This document shows, one piece after another, positions 25,115 through 34,735 of a stretch of 64,000 nucleotides of DNA (its first letter is position 1; every line of letters begins with the position of its first letter). The notes under the pieces are model-generated. The model saw only the letters and a list, made by a program, of their open reading frames with translations. It ran no database searches and was not told where the DNA came from. This DNA is from CAIKMD01 sp035552195 (GTDB lineage Bacteria; Pseudomonadota; Alphaproteobacteria; ATCC43930; CGMCC-115725): contig DASZLU010000011.1 in NCBI GenBank assembly GCA_035552195.1, positions 30,624-94,623 on the forward strand, given 5' to 3'. Position numbers and translations under genes: made by a program.

Positions 25115-26299
25115 CTAGGCGAACATCTCCGCCGGCCGCACCGTCTTCACCTCATGCGCGTGCAGCGCGGGCAGTACCTCTTGGCCGAGACGGCGGATCT
25201 GCTCGATGAACATGTCGTGCGGCACGGCGCCCTGATTGATGTTGAGCAGAAGGTTGTTGGCGCCGGCGTGCTCGGCTTCGTCGATGAGTCGCTCGATGAC
25301 CTCTTTCGGCGAGCCCCAGGCGGCGCGATCGGCAACGCGTTTCTCGGCATCGGCCATGGTGAAGGCGGCTGTCTTCACGCGCTCGTTCATCAAGGGGCCG
25401 CGATTTTCCGGCCGTACGTAATCGAAGGATGCCGGATTACGCGCCGAGCCGAGGCGGGCGAGGGCGACGCTGTTGCCGTGGCCGAACAGCATGTTCTGGA
25501 AATAGACGTAGTTGGGTCCGTATTCCGCGATCGCGGCAGCGCGGCTGTCCGCGACATAGGCATCGGCGAAGAGAGTGATCTGGTCGCTCGTGACCTTGTT
25601 GCCGGTCTTGGCCACAGCTTTCGCATAGTAGGCGATGATGTCCTCGATCAAGCCGCGCGAGAATTCCGGCAGCACGATCGGATAGTTTCGCGACCCGGCC
25701 CAGTCGAGCGTCTCTTTCGAGCCCGTCACCGGCATCCAGATCGGCGGATGCGGCTGTTGATAGGGTCTCGGCCAGAGGGAGATTTCCTTGTAGGACCAGA
25801 ATTTTCCTTCATGCGAGAAGGTCTCCTGCGTCCACGCCTTCATGATGATCTCGTAGCTTTCCTCGAAACGCGCGCGCGCTTCCGACGCGGGCATCGAGAA
25901 CACGTGATATTCGCGCGGCGCGCCGCGCGCCAAGCCGGCGATCACGCGCCCGCCCGAGATCTGATCCGCCATCGCCGTCTCTTCGGCGACGAGCAGCGGA
26001 TCGTGCATCGGCAGGAGGTAGCCCATCACGAGGAATTTCAGTCGCTTCGTATGCTGCGCCGCGACCGCGATCAGCATGTTCGGCGAATTCATCAACGAAT
26101 GCGGCGTGGTGTGATGCTCGTTGAAGCCGACACCGTCGAAGCCGAGCTCGTCCATGAGCTTCCAGGCTTTGATGTGCTCCTGATAGGTCTCGTGTGCGAT
26201 CTTGGGATCGAAATATTTGCCGGGAAGGGGATAGGGCAGGTCGCTGAATTCGGTGAATTTATGGCCGTAAGGTACGAGATCGAACAGGAAGACTTTCAT
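25115..26299 (-). CDS. LLM-class flavin-dependent oxidoreductase
   Basis: A 394-residue protein starting at ATG 26299 (MKVFLFDLVPYGHKF). Luciferase-like marks are DELGFDGVGFNEHHTTPHSL, SGGRVIAGLARGAPREYHVF and SLWPRPYQQPHPPIWMP, which fit the F420/FMN-dependent TIM-barrel family. It probably oxidises or monooxygenates a substrate with reduced FMN. The second LLM gene at 39246-40439 shares WPRPYQQPHPP, so the two are paralogues. It is the downstream gene of a minus-strand pair with the class II aldolase, 82 bases apart. The substrate is unknown. Confidence 0.9.
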   Translation of the reverse strand: MKVFLFDLVPYGHKFTEFSDLPYPLPGKYFDPKIAHETYQEHIKAWKLMDELGFDGVGFNEHHTTPHSLMNSPNMLIAVAAQHTKRLKFLVMGYLLPMHDPLLVAEETAMADQISGGRVIAGLARGAPREYHVFSMPASEARARFEESYEIIMKAWTQETFSHEGKFWSYKEISLWPRPYQQPHPPIWMPVTGSKETLDWAGSRNYPIVLPEFSRGLIEDIIAYYAKAVAKTGNKVTSDQITLFADAYVADSRAAAIAEYGPNYVYFQNMLFGHGNSVALARLGSARNPASFDYVRPENRGPLMNERVKTAAFTMADAEKRVADRAAWGSPKEVIERLIDEAEHAGANNLLLNINQGAVPHDMFIEQIRRLGQEVLPALHAHEVKTVRPAEMFA

Positions 26300-26381
26300 T
26301 GCGGCGTTTCTTTTTCGAGGAAGGGAGCAAAAAGAAGACCCGCGAGACAAGGCCCGCGGGTTGCGAATGACGATACGCGGA

Positions 26382-27173
26382 TCAATCCCTGAACGAAGGA
26401 TCGAGCCGGTCCAGGTTGCGGAGGATCGCGGCCCATTCGACCTGGCCGCCGCTGTTGCGCTGCTTGTCGAATTGCTTTGCCGTGTGCTCGCAGACCTCGG
26501 GCTTCGGCTCGATGATGTCGGCGCCGGCCGCCATCAGGCGCAGCTGCGCGTCGGCGACGCGGATCAGCATCGCCATGGTGGTGACGGCGCGGCTGATATT
26601 GGCGCCCGTCGTGAGCAGGCCGTGATTGCGCAGGATGACCGAATGGTTGTTCTGCCCGAGATCGCGGGCGAGGCGGGCGCATTCGTCGCTGTCGGTCGCG
26701 ATGCCTTCGAAATCGTGATAGCCGATGCGGTTATAGAAATTCATCGCATCCTGGCAGAAATATTTAAGCCCGCCTTTCACCGCCGAGATCGCGATGCCCG
26801 GCTCGGTGTGGACATGCATCACGGCGTTAATGTCCGAGCGCGCCATGAGCACGGCGGTGTGGATCGTCGTCGCGGCGGGATTGATCGGCTTGTCCTCGCC
26901 GATCGGCCGGCCTTCCATATCGAGCTTCAAGAGGCTCGACGCGGTCACTTCCTCGAACAGCAGCTCATGCGGCTTGATCAGGAAATGATCGGGCTCGCCG
27001 GGTACGCGCAGCGTGATGTGATTGAAGATCGAATCGTTCCAGCCGGCATATTGCGCGTGACGATAGGCGGCGGCGAGATCGACCCGCGCCTGCCACTCGG
27101 CCGGCGGAATGGAATTGCGGAGCGTCGGTTCCCCTTTTGAAGAATTTGGATGCAGCGGCGTCGGCGTCACCAT
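26382..27173 (-). CDS. Class II aldolase/adducin-family protein
   Basis: A 263-residue protein; ATG 27173 follows a GGGGAGA ribosome-binding site and is preferred to earlier in-frame starts. Zinc-binding residues are visible: MHVHTEPG (His-x-His) and LRNHGLLTTG. The N-terminal WQARVDLAAAYR and the SIFNHITLRVPG segment match the family, which includes fuculose and ribulose phosphate aldolases and several decarboxylases. It leads a minus-strand pair with the LLM enzyme and diverges from a 2-hydroxyacid dehydrogenase. The substrate is unassigned. Confidence 0.88.
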   Translation of the reverse strand: MVTPTPLHPNSSKGEPTLRNSIPPAEWQARVDLAAAYRHAQYAGWNDSIFNHITLRVPGEPDHFLIKPHELLFEEVTASSLLKLDMEGRPIGEDKPINPAATTIHTAVLMARSDINAVMHVHTEPGIAISAVKGGLKYFCQDAMNFYNRIGYHDFEGIATDSDECARLARDLGQNNHSVILRNHGLLTTGANISRAVTTMAMLIRVADAQLRLMAAGADIIEPKPEVCEHTAKQFDKQRNSGGQVEWAAILRNLDRLDPSFRD

Positions 27174-27297
27174 GGTGCCATCTCCCCGGAAAGGCATTTC
27201 CTGAACGAAGTATAGGGTTTTCCCCCGCTCGCTCAAACTCGCGGCCCGGCTGGCTCCCGGCCGCATTGGTCGGTAAAAGCGGCCACAGGAGGACATC

Positions 27298-28287
27298 ATG
27301 CAAATCGTCGTCGTCGGCCCGGCCGCTACTGAATATGCCTTCGTTCCTGTCGAGGAAGAGTTGAAGCGCCGCGGCCATGACGTCATCCGCTACGTCGGCG
27401 CGGCGCCGTTCCTGGCGCAGGCCGATGCGCTCGCCAAAGCCGACATCCTTTACGGCAACGCCTATCCCTGCACGCGCGCGCTGCTCGAGAAGGCGCCACA
27501 ATTGCGCGCCGTGGTCAACCCCTGGATCGGCATGGAAGGCTTCGACCTCGCCGCCGCGACGTCGCTCGGCGTCGTCGTCGCCAATGGCCAGGTGCCGGAG
27601 AACTATCTCAGCGTCGCCGAAGCAACGATCATGCTGATCCTCGCCTGTCTTCATAATCTGCCCGACAAGATAGCAGCGCTGCGTGCCAGCGAGCCCGCGC
27701 CGTCGCGCATGAATGCGCGGATGCTACGCGGCAAGACGGTCGGCATGATCGGCTTCGGCAATATGGCGCGCGCTATCGTCCATCGCCTGTCGACGTGGGA
27801 TGTGACCTTGCAGGCCTATGCGCCGCGGGTGCACGAGCCGGTGCCGCCGAATGTCACGTTCGTCGGCCTCGACGAACTGCTGCAGAGCAGCGATGTCGTC
27901 TGCGTGCTCGCGACGCTCAATGCCGAGACGAAATATCTTTTGAACGAAGCGAAGCTGCGGTTGATGAAGCCGAATGCGATCCTGGTCAACACCGCGCGCG
28001 GCGGCATCGCCGACGAGGCGGCGCTGGTGCGGATCGCGAAAGAGGGACGGCTGCACAAGATCGCGCTCGACGTGTTCGAGAGCGAGCCGCTGGCGCCCGA
28101 CAATCCGCTGCGCGATCTGCCGAATGCGATCCTGACGCCGCATTGCGTCGGTCATTCGCGCGAAGGCGCCGAAGCCGTGCCGCGCACGGCCCTCGCCAAT
28201 ATCGAGCGCGCCATCGCCGGCGAGCCGCCGGTCTATGTCGTCAATCCTGCCGTGCTGCCGGCGTGGCAGAAGAAGTGGGGGAAGTGA
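27298..28287 (+). CDS. D-2-hydroxyacid dehydrogenase family protein
   Basis: A 329-residue NAD(P)-dependent enzyme. The Rossmann motif is VGMIGFGNMARAI (GxGxxA, residues 152-157). The conserved Arg lies in NTARGGIADEAAL and the Glu/His segment in TPHCVGHS. The family reduces 2-keto acids or oxidises D-2-hydroxyacids. Its neighbours (class II aldolase, LLM, FMN hydroxyacid oxidase, Ldh2) make a hydroxyacid/aldol pathway plausible. It converges on the NMT1-type binding protein 27 bases away. The sequence does not tell which substrate. Confidence 0.9.
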   Translation: MQIVVVGPAATEYAFVPVEEELKRRGHDVIRYVGAAPFLAQADALAKADILYGNAYPCTRALLEKAPQLRAVVNPWIGMEGFDLAAATSLGVVVANGQVPENYLSVAEATIMLILACLHNLPDKIAALRASEPAPSRMNARMLRGKTVGMIGFGNMARAIVHRLSTWDVTLQAYAPRVHEPVPPNVTFVGLDELLQSSDVVCVLATLNAETKYLLNEAKLRLMKPNAILVNTARGGIADEAALVRIAKEGRLHKIALDVFESEPLAPDNPLRDLPNAILTPHCVGHSREGAEAVPRTALANIERAIAGEPPVYVVNPAVLPAWQKKWGK

Positions 28288-28314
28288 CGGGTCGCGCGGG
28301 GCGCGGAATGCTTG

Positions 28315-29325
28315 CTACCGCGTCATATCCTCGGCAAAGCGCCTGTCGACAACCTGATCGAGCGTGACCTTGCCCTTCAGCATGTTCTGCTGCTCGAACC
28401 AGTCGAGCTGGCGGGTCATGTCGGCGAAATCGAGGCCCGCGTTGATATCGACGTAAGGCACGGCGACGCGCAACTCGTCGGGCGTTTGGCCGAGATATTT
28501 CGCCATGATGGCGAGGGCTTCCGGCGCGCCGGGACCGTCGTGCCGCGTGCCGTCGGCGGCGGTGAAGGCGTCGTGGAAATCGCGCAGGCCGCGACGCAGG
28601 CCGGTGAGGAAGCGCTTATACACGTCGCCGCGCTCGTTGAGCGCCTTGGGCGAGGCGATGAGCGCGCTCGATTGCCATTGCACCTCGTCGCCAACGAAGG
28701 CGAGTAGCTTCAGATCATTCTTGGCCAAGGACGGCGCCATGATCGTCGCGGGGATGACGCCGGTATCGGCGGTGCCGCCGGTCACGGCCGAGACGATGTT
28801 GCCGTTCGCCTGCAGCGCCAGAAAACGCACCTGATCGAGCGGTATGTGGTGCTTTAGCACGACCTGCGCGGCGGCGTAATGCACCGGCGAGCCGATCAAA
28901 GAGATTGCGACCGAATGGCCCGCGAGCTTGTCGAGACTGGTGAGCCCCGCTGCCGAGGCCGCGTTGGAGAGAATGAAGCCGTTCACCTGGAAGGTCTGAT
29001 GCTCGCGCGCTTGGCCGGCGATGATCTTGATCGCGCCTTGTGCGGCGAAGGCGTAGAGCTGTGCCGAGACACCGGTCGAGCCAATATCGGACGAGCCGGA
29101 CACGACGGCCGGCGGCACCAAGCCGGGCGAATCGAAGTTGGCGAATTCGATCTCGATGCCGGCATCTTTGAAATAGCCCTTGTCGACGGCGACATAGATC
29201 GCGCCGAGCGCCGTCGATTTCACCGTCGCGATCTTCACCACGTCGGCTGCTTGCGCTGCGCTGCTGGCGACAAGCAGAGCCGCTACGCCGCAAGCGATGT
29301 CTCGTATCCGTCTTTTCACAGCCAT
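28315..29325 (-). CDS. NMT1/SsuA-type solute-binding protein
   Basis: A 336-residue secreted protein with signal IACGVAALLVASSAAQAAD. The NMT1 fold marks are VKSTALGAIYVAVDKGYFKD, VVSGSSDIGSTGVSAQ and the later SLIGSPVHYAAAQVVL. Nitrate, sulfonate, taurine and thiamine-precursor importers use such proteins. No permease or ATPase is adjacent. It is the third gene of a minus-strand operon after two MFS carriers, which is unusual for an ABC component. A paralogue is at 49977-50987; both share the DFHDAF-type C-terminal pattern. Confidence 0.88.
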   Translation of the reverse strand: MAVKRRIRDIACGVAALLVASSAAQAADVVKIATVKSTALGAIYVAVDKGYFKDAGIEIEFANFDSPGLVPPAVVSGSSDIGSTGVSAQLYAFAAQGAIKIIAGQAREHQTFQVNGFILSNAASAAGLTSLDKLAGHSVAISLIGSPVHYAAAQVVLKHHIPLDQVRFLALQANGNIVSAVTGGTADTGVIPATIMAPSLAKNDLKLLAFVGDEVQWQSSALIASPKALNERGDVYKRFLTGLRRGLRDFHDAFTAADGTRHDGPGAPEALAIMAKYLGQTPDELRVAVPYVDINAGLDFADMTRQLDWFEQQNMLKGKVTLDQVVDRRFAEDMTR

Positions 29326-29334
29326 CCCCCGATC

Positions 29335-30585
29335 TTAATCCGTTTGCCGCCCGGTTTCCGGTACGTAGCGGATCAACAGGAAGGCGACCACCGCAGCGCA
29401 GGACGAGGTGAAGAGGAACGCGGTGCCGTAATCGACCTGATCGGCGACCAGCGCGAAGATGATCGGGCCGAGCGCGACGCCACCCTGTCCGGTGAAGCGC
29501 CAGATGCCGAGGAACGTGCCCCGCGCTTCCGCCGGCGCGACATCGGCGCCGACGGTTTGCACCGAGCCGCCCGTCAGCGCCTGGGTGGCGACGCCAAGGA
29601 GGAACAGCCCGACATACCAGGCGAGCGACAGATGCGCGAATGCCGACACGGCCAGCAGCGCCATGGCGATGGTGACGCCGGTGAAGCCCGGCACCATCGT
29701 CCGCTTGCGGCCGAAGCGGTCCATGATCCAGCCGCCGGTGAAGCCGATCGGCAGCGAGAGGCATGAGGCGGCGGTCGCGAGATAGCCGATCTGCGCGGGG
29801 CCGAGATTGTAAGCGAAAGCGGCGTAGAGATGGAGGAGATCGGCGTTGAGCGGACCGCGCGTCATCCCCGCGAAGAGCGCGACGCCGAAATAGACGAGGC
29901 GCGGCAGGATGAGGTCGCGCAGCGACATCGTTCGCGCTTTCTTGTCGCTTTTGCTTTGCCGCGGCGTGTCCTTGCCGAAGGTCGAGGTCGGGATCAGCGC
30001 GATCAGCGCCATCGCGGCAAAGACGATGAACGGCGCGCGCGGGCCCCAAGACGCGGCAATGAAGCCGCCGATGATTGGACCCGCCAACCGGCCGGTGCTG
30101 TCCATGCCGAACATCCAGCTCACCAGCCGGCCGCGCTGCGACGGGGCCGCGCCGTAGGAGATCGCGGCAAGCCGCGCCATCTGCCACATCTGCGCCGCCA
30201 TGCCGGTGAGGAAGCGCAGTATGAGCAGCTCGGTGAAATCGTCCGAGAAGAAGATCGCAAAGCTCGTCACCGAGGTGATCAGCGGCGCGGAGATCAGCAC
30301 GATGCGATTGCCGAAGCGATCGATCAGCCATCCCGACGGAATCGTGCCGAAGACGTTGCCGAGCACGAAAGCGGTGACGATGCCGCTCGCCATGCCAAAG
30401 CTGACCGCATAGGTCTTGGCGAGGGTCGGGATCGCCGGCAGCGCGATACCGGTGCCGATCGCCAGCACGAGTGCCGGCAGATAGGTCGAAAGAAATGCAT
30501 CCCAAGAGACGGCGGCTTCGCCGCGCGGCCGTTTGTCGGTCGCAGCGTCGCTCCCTGGATTTTCTCCCGAACCGGCCTCACTCAT
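29335..30585 (-). CDS. MFS transporter (12-TM carrier)
   Basis: A 416-residue carrier with twelve hydrophobic segments. The helix 2-3 loop GWLIDRFGNRIVLISA and the later GGWIMDRFGRKRTMV are the two MFS signature loops. It lies 19 bases after the upstream MFS gene and ten bases before the binding protein. Nearby hydroxyacid and aromatic genes suggest an organic acid or aromatic acid. The exact subfamily is not assigned. Confidence 0.88.
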   Translation of the reverse strand: MSEAGSGENPGSDAATDKRPRGEAAVSWDAFLSTYLPALVLAIGTGIALPAIPTLAKTYAVSFGMASGIVTAFVLGNVFGTIPSGWLIDRFGNRIVLISAPLITSVTSFAIFFSDDFTELLILRFLTGMAAQMWQMARLAAISYGAAPSQRGRLVSWMFGMDSTGRLAGPIIGGFIAASWGPRAPFIVFAAMALIALIPTSTFGKDTPRQSKSDKKARTMSLRDLILPRLVYFGVALFAGMTRGPLNADLLHLYAAFAYNLGPAQIGYLATAASCLSLPIGFTGGWIMDRFGRKRTMVPGFTGVTIAMALLAVSAFAHLSLAWYVGLFLLGVATQALTGGSVQTVGADVAPAEARGTFLGIWRFTGQGGVALGPIIFALVADQVDYGTAFLFTSSCAAVVAFLLIRYVPETGRQTD

Positions 30586-30604
30586 CCTTGCAGCAAAGCA
30601 GCCT

Positions 30605-32011
30605 TCATCTGCTGGTGCGCAGCGACGGCGAGAGGATCTCGAGCACCTTTCCCTTGGTCTCGACCGCGACGAAGATCACCGTCAGCCCGCCGACGAGGCC
30701 AAAGCACCCATAGATCAAATAGGCGCCGTTCAGGCCAATATTGGTCCCTGCCCAGCCGAGGAAGATCGGCCCGATGATTGCCGCGAACCGCACCCACGCA
30801 TTGCCGACGCCGACGCCGATGGCGCGCATCTCCGTCGGGTAAAGTTCGGCGGTATAGGTGCTGAGCCCCAAGGCGAGGATCGAATTGAACGCCGAGGCGA
30901 GCATGAACATCGCCATCAGAAAGACGAGGCTCTGGCCCGGAAAAGCGTAGGCGAAGAGCAGCACGAGCGGAATCGCGCTGCAGAGCTGACCCAAGGCGAA
31001 GAGCGGCTTGCGGCCGAATTTGTCGATCAGGAAGGTTCCGGTGATCGTGAAGCAGAGGCCGGCGAAACTCGAGAAGAAGCCGAAGCTGATCGATTGCTCC
31101 AAGGTCGCATGGTAGGTGGTGCGCAGCAGCGTCGGAACGGTCGTGTTGAGGCCGTAGACGATGATGTAGGTGCAGAACCAGATCGTCCATACGGCAAGAG
31201 TGCGGCGACGATAGATGCCGCGCAGCAGATCGCCGATCGTTGCCGTCGACGGCTTGACCGGTGCGAACTCCGTCGGCAGCGGCGGCAACGGCTTCGCGCC
31301 GTGCTCGGAGATTTGATCTTCGATCTTGGTGAGGACCCGATTGGCGTCTTCGTCACGCCCCTTGTTGACGAGCCAGCGCGGCGATTCGGGCATCCATTGC
31401 CGCATCGGGATGAGGATCACCGCCGGAATCGCGCCGACGATGAACATCCACTGCCAGCCGAGATTGGGCACGACCAGGTACGAGATGCCCGAGACGAAGA
31501 TGAAGCTGATCGAGAACCAGAGCTGGAAGCCGAGACCATAGCGGCCGCGATGGGTAGCCTTGGCGAATTCGCCGATATAGGCCGCCATGATCGGGATTTC
31601 CCCGCCAAGGCCGAGGCCCTGGATCGCGCGCATCCAGAAGAGCGAGTTGTAATCCCAGGCGAAAGCGCAAGCGACGCTCATCACGGTGTAGAGGATCAGG
31701 GTGTAGCGGAAGATCGGTACCCGCCCGTAACGCTCGCCCAGCCAGCCGAAAACGATCGAGCCGACAAGCTGTCCGCCATAACCGGCGCTGATAAGCGTGA
31801 AACCGGTCGCGAAGCTGATGTGCCATTGCTGCACCAGCACCGGCAGCACATACGCGATCGCGAGGGCATCGAACCCGTCAAAGAACCAACCGGTCGAGAC
31901 GATAGCGCCCATCTTGAGGTGCCAGCGCGAAAAGGGCAGGCGCTCGATGCGGGCAGCAATCTGATAGCGATCGGCCTCAGTGCGATCGATTGGCGCGGTC
32001 ACGTCAGCCAT
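30605..32011 (-). CDS. MFS transporter (metabolite:H+ symporter type)
   Basis: A 468-residue carrier; the N-terminal helix GWFFDGFDALAIAYVLPVL contains the conserved Asp seen in AAHS-type aromatic acid:H+ symporters. Loop motifs are GWLGERYGRVPIFRYTLIL and GRYGLGFQLWFS, with DKFGRKPLFALG in the second half. About 50 residues precede the first helix. It is the first gene of the minus-strand carrier-carrier-binding-protein unit and diverges from the FMN hydroxyacid oxidase. Confidence 0.9.
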   Translation of the reverse strand: MADVTAPIDRTEADRYQIAARIERLPFSRWHLKMGAIVSTGWFFDGFDALAIAYVLPVLVQQWHISFATGFTLISAGYGGQLVGSIVFGWLGERYGRVPIFRYTLILYTVMSVACAFAWDYNSLFWMRAIQGLGLGGEIPIMAAYIGEFAKATHRGRYGLGFQLWFSISFIFVSGISYLVVPNLGWQWMFIVGAIPAVILIPMRQWMPESPRWLVNKGRDEDANRVLTKIEDQISEHGAKPLPPLPTEFAPVKPSTATIGDLLRGIYRRRTLAVWTIWFCTYIIVYGLNTTVPTLLRTTYHATLEQSISFGFFSSFAGLCFTITGTFLIDKFGRKPLFALGQLCSAIPLVLLFAYAFPGQSLVFLMAMFMLASAFNSILALGLSTYTAELYPTEMRAIGVGVGNAWVRFAAIIGPIFLGWAGTNIGLNGAYLIYGCFGLVGGLTVIFVAVETKGKVLEILSPSLRTSR

Positions 32012-32184
32012 GTTTCCCCCGAGGAATTCCAGAAGTAGCCGGTTTCTTGTTGCAGTGTGCGCCCTCTATAGGCGGCGCGCCGCGACGCGGCAAGAAGGGA
32101 TGATCGTCTCTCGTTGACCGGCGCCTTCTTTCGGGCGGATACTTCCGGCAACGGGCAAAAGCTCATCGTTGAGGGAGGAGCATC

Positions 32185-33453
32185 ATGGACGGAAGTATTC
32201 CGCGGCGCCGGTTTCTGCAAAGCGCCGGTGCGGCAACCACGGCCGCCGCGGTCGCACTCGGCCCGCGCCGCGGCAACGCGGCCGAGCAGATCGCGGAAGA
32301 CGCGCAGCCGCCAGCGGTAACACCCATGCTCGCGCAACCGAAAGACTCGGCACAACCGAAAGGCGAGGCTTTCGATCCGGCGAAATTCGTCGTGATGCAT
32401 CAGCTCGTGCAGGCAGGCCATGCGAAGATGAAACCGATCGCCTGGAATTATCTGCTGGGGTGCGCCGATACCGAGACGACGATGCGGCGCAATCGTCATG
32501 CCCTCGACAGCGTCGCATTCAAGCCACGCGCCCTGCGCGGCGTCGGCAAAGTCGATACGCGCGGCAAATTTCTCGGCAAGACCATGCGCCTGCCGGTGCT
32601 GATGTCGGGCATCGGTTCGGTCGGCTTAATCGATCCCGGCGGTGCCGCGACCGTCGCCAAGGCGGCTTCGACGTTCGGCGTCGCGATGGGCTACAGCTCG
32701 GTCGCCAAGCCGGGTCTCGAAGAAACGGCTGCTGCAGGCAATTGCCCGAAGATCGTGCAGCTTTACGTCCGCGGCGACGATGCATGGATCGACGCATACG
32801 CCGAGCGCGCGATCAAGGCGGGCTATGACGCCTTCGCCTTCATCATCGACAGCGCGCATTTCAGCCGCCGCGAGCGCGACATTATCCACGCGGGCAACAA
32901 CGCCAATCTCAGCGACGAGCCAGATCCGTATTTGTCAACGCTCGATTGGGACAAGATCAAGCGCTTCAAGGACCGGCATAAAAACGTCGCCGTCGGCCTT
33001 AAAGGCATCACGACCGGCGAGGATGCCGAGCTTGGATTGAAAGCGGGCGTCTCGGTGATCTGGGTCTCGACGCATGGCGGTCGCCAGGTCGATCACGCGC
33101 GCGGCGCCTACGAGATCCTGCCGGAAATCGTCCAAGCGGCGAAAGGCAAGGCGACGATCGTCTTCGACAGCGGCGTCTATCGTGGCACCGATGTCGTGAA
33201 GGCGCTGGCCACCGGCGCCGATATCGTCGGCATCGGGCGGCTCTACGCCTATGGCTTGGCGAACGGCGAAGCCGGCGTGGTGCGCGTGCTCGAAATCCTC
33301 GAGAAGGAGATCGAGGCCTGCATGGCCAATCTCGGCGCGAAGAACGTCGCGGCGCTGAACAAATCGCTGATAACAGCATCGACGTCCATGAACCCGCCGG
33401 GACTCTTCAGCGCGTTCCCACTGATGGATACGACAGGGCTCTCGTCGGTATGA
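32185..33453 (+). CDS. FMN-dependent alpha-hydroxy acid oxidase with Tat-like signal
   Basis: A 422-residue protein beginning at ATG 32185. The N-terminus has RRRFLQSAGAATTAAAVAL, a twin-arginine signal. The catalytic His and Arg are in STHGGRQVD, and the FMN-binding segments DSGVYRGTDVVKALATGAD and GIGRLYAYGL follow. Lactate monooxygenase, glycolate oxidase and mandelate oxidases share this fold. A Tat signal on a cytoplasmic-type flavoenzyme implies export as a folded protein. It diverges from the MFS pair; 132 bases containing a repeat separate it from the convergent Ldh2 gene. Confidence 0.9.
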   Translation: MDGSIPRRRFLQSAGAATTAAAVALGPRRGNAAEQIAEDAQPPAVTPMLAQPKDSAQPKGEAFDPAKFVVMHQLVQAGHAKMKPIAWNYLLGCADTETTMRRNRHALDSVAFKPRALRGVGKVDTRGKFLGKTMRLPVLMSGIGSVGLIDPGGAATVAKAASTFGVAMGYSSVAKPGLEETAAAGNCPKIVQLYVRGDDAWIDAYAERAIKAGYDAFAFIIDSAHFSRRERDIIHAGNNANLSDEPDPYLSTLDWDKIKRFKDRHKNVAVGLKGITTGEDAELGLKAGVSVIWVSTHGGRQVDHARGAYEILPEIVQAAKGKATIVFDSGVYRGTDVVKALATGADIVGIGRLYAYGLANGEAGVVRVLEILEKEIEACMANLGAKNVAALNKSLITASTSMNPPGLFSAFPLMDTTGLSSV

Positions 33454-33482
33454 GAAGGGACGTGCCTTAAACCTTCCTTCCT

Positions 33483-33544
33483 GTCATTCCCGCGAAAGCG
33501 GGAATCCATGTGCGCCGATGGCCCCCCGCTTTCGCGGGGGTGAC
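33483..33544. repeat. Two-hairpin dispersed repeat (GTCATTCCCGCG type)
   Basis: First hairpin ATTCCCGC, loop GAAA, GCGGGAAT (33486-33505). Second hairpin CCCCCGC, loop TTTC, GCGGGGG (33523-33540). The element runs from GTCA to TGAC. It matches the copy at 56213-56276 in layout and belongs to a repeat class common in alphaproteobacterial intergenic DNA. Confidence 0.8.
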
Positions 33545-33585
33545 GAGGAAAGAGCAAGCGAAACTGGAAAGAACGAGCGGACGAC

Positions 33586-34641
33586 CTAAGGCGCCTTAAC
33601 CCCGAACCGGTCCGCGACCTTCGTCAATTCCGCCCAGGTCGCGGCGGGGATCGTAATTCCCGCTTTGCGCCGCTTCTCGAGTTCGCGTGCACCGCGCTCG
33701 CCCGGCATGAGGATCTCCTCGAACCCGGCCTGACGCGGCTGGCCTTTGAGCGCCTTGATCATGCGCGCGAGGTCGCGGTCGAAACCGGGCAAGTCGCGGA
33801 ACTGCGCGATATCGATGGCGATGAGGAAAGCATTTTGGCGATGCTTCTTGCCCTCGGGCGTGCCTTCGATGGTCTCGGCGATGATCGCGTTGGCAGTGAT
33901 GAGGCTCGAAATTGCCTCAATCATAAGAGAGAGCCCCGAGCCTTTCGGTCCGCCGAGCGCCAATGGCAAGGTCGCTTTCTTCGGATCGGTGGTCGGGTTG
34001 CCATCATCGTCGAGCGCCCAGCCTTCGGGAATGCTTTTGCCGCTGCGCGCGGCGTGCACGATCTTGCCGAGCGCGGCGACCGCCGTCGCCATGTCGAGCA
34101 CCAGCGGCTCGCCCCCTTTTCCTGAAGAAGAGCCGTGCGGGATGGCGATCGAGAACGGATTGGAGGCGACGCCGACCTCGCGCGCGCCGTGGTAGACCAT
34201 GTTCGACCACGAGGCCGAAGCAGCGATCGTTGCCATGCCTTCGAGTGCCGCCAGTCGCGTGTAGAAGCCGAGCGCTGCGGTATGCGTCGTGCGCCGCACC
34301 AGCGCAAGGCCGATACCGGCAGCACGTGCCTTGCGCACCGCCTCGGCGGCGGCGAGACGCATCGAGACCTGGCCCGGCGCACGATCGGCGTCGATAAGCA
34401 CCGCCGCCGGCAATTCTTTCGTGACGCGGATATCCGCCGCCGTGTTCATCTCATCGTCGTCGATGATCTCGATATAGCGCGGGATGCGCTGGACGCCGTG
34501 GCTCGGCGCGCCGCGCAGATCGGCCCAGACCAACACCTCGGCGATCTTTGCCGCGTGATCTTCCGAGAAGCCGCGGGCGACGAAGATGTCGGCCGCGAAT
34601 TTGGTCAGATCTTCAGCGGAGAGGGTAGGAGCGTCGGTCAT
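33586..34641 (-). CDS. Ldh2-family (malate/L-lactate/ureidoglycolate dehydrogenase) oxidoreductase
   Basis: A 351-residue protein with the Ldh2 N-terminal pattern ADIFVARGFSEDHAAKIAEV and the conserved WADLRGAPSHGVQRIPRY containing the catalytic-region His. Further marks are GIGLALVRRTTHTAALGFYT and PLALGGPKGSGLSLMIEA. The family is unlike classical lactate dehydrogenase and oxidises 2-hydroxyacids or reduces imines with NAD(P). Family-level length is normal. It follows the alpha/beta-hydrolase gene, with a repeat between. Confidence 0.9.
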   Translation of the reverse strand: MTDAPTLSAEDLTKFAADIFVARGFSEDHAAKIAEVLVWADLRGAPSHGVQRIPRYIEIIDDDEMNTAADIRVTKELPAAVLIDADRAPGQVSMRLAAAEAVRKARAAGIGLALVRRTTHTAALGFYTRLAALEGMATIAASASWSNMVYHGAREVGVASNPFSIAIPHGSSSGKGGEPLVLDMATAVAALGKIVHAARSGKSIPEGWALDDDGNPTTDPKKATLPLALGGPKGSGLSLMIEAISSLITANAIIAETIEGTPEGKKHRQNAFLIAIDIAQFRDLPGFDRDLARMIKALKGQPRQAGFEEILMPGERGARELEKRRKAGITIPAATWAELTKVADRFGVKAP

Positions 34642-34653
34642 GGTTGCAACTTG

Positions 34654-34726
34654 CCCCCCACCCTCCCATCGCTGGCGCGATGGGTCCCTCCCTCTCCCCA
34701 GCGGGGAGAGAGTTGGGGTGAGGGGG
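34654..34726. repeat. Palindromic repeat of the TCCCTCCCTCTCCCC family
   Basis: Hairpin CCCATCGC (34665-34672), loop, GCGATGGG (34677-34684). Second hairpin CTCTCCCC (34692-34699), loop AGC, GGGGAGAG (34703-34710). The core TCCCTCCCTCTCCCC is shared with the copies near 25077 and in sufD. Confidence 0.8.
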
Positions 34727-34735
34727 CCTTTTCCT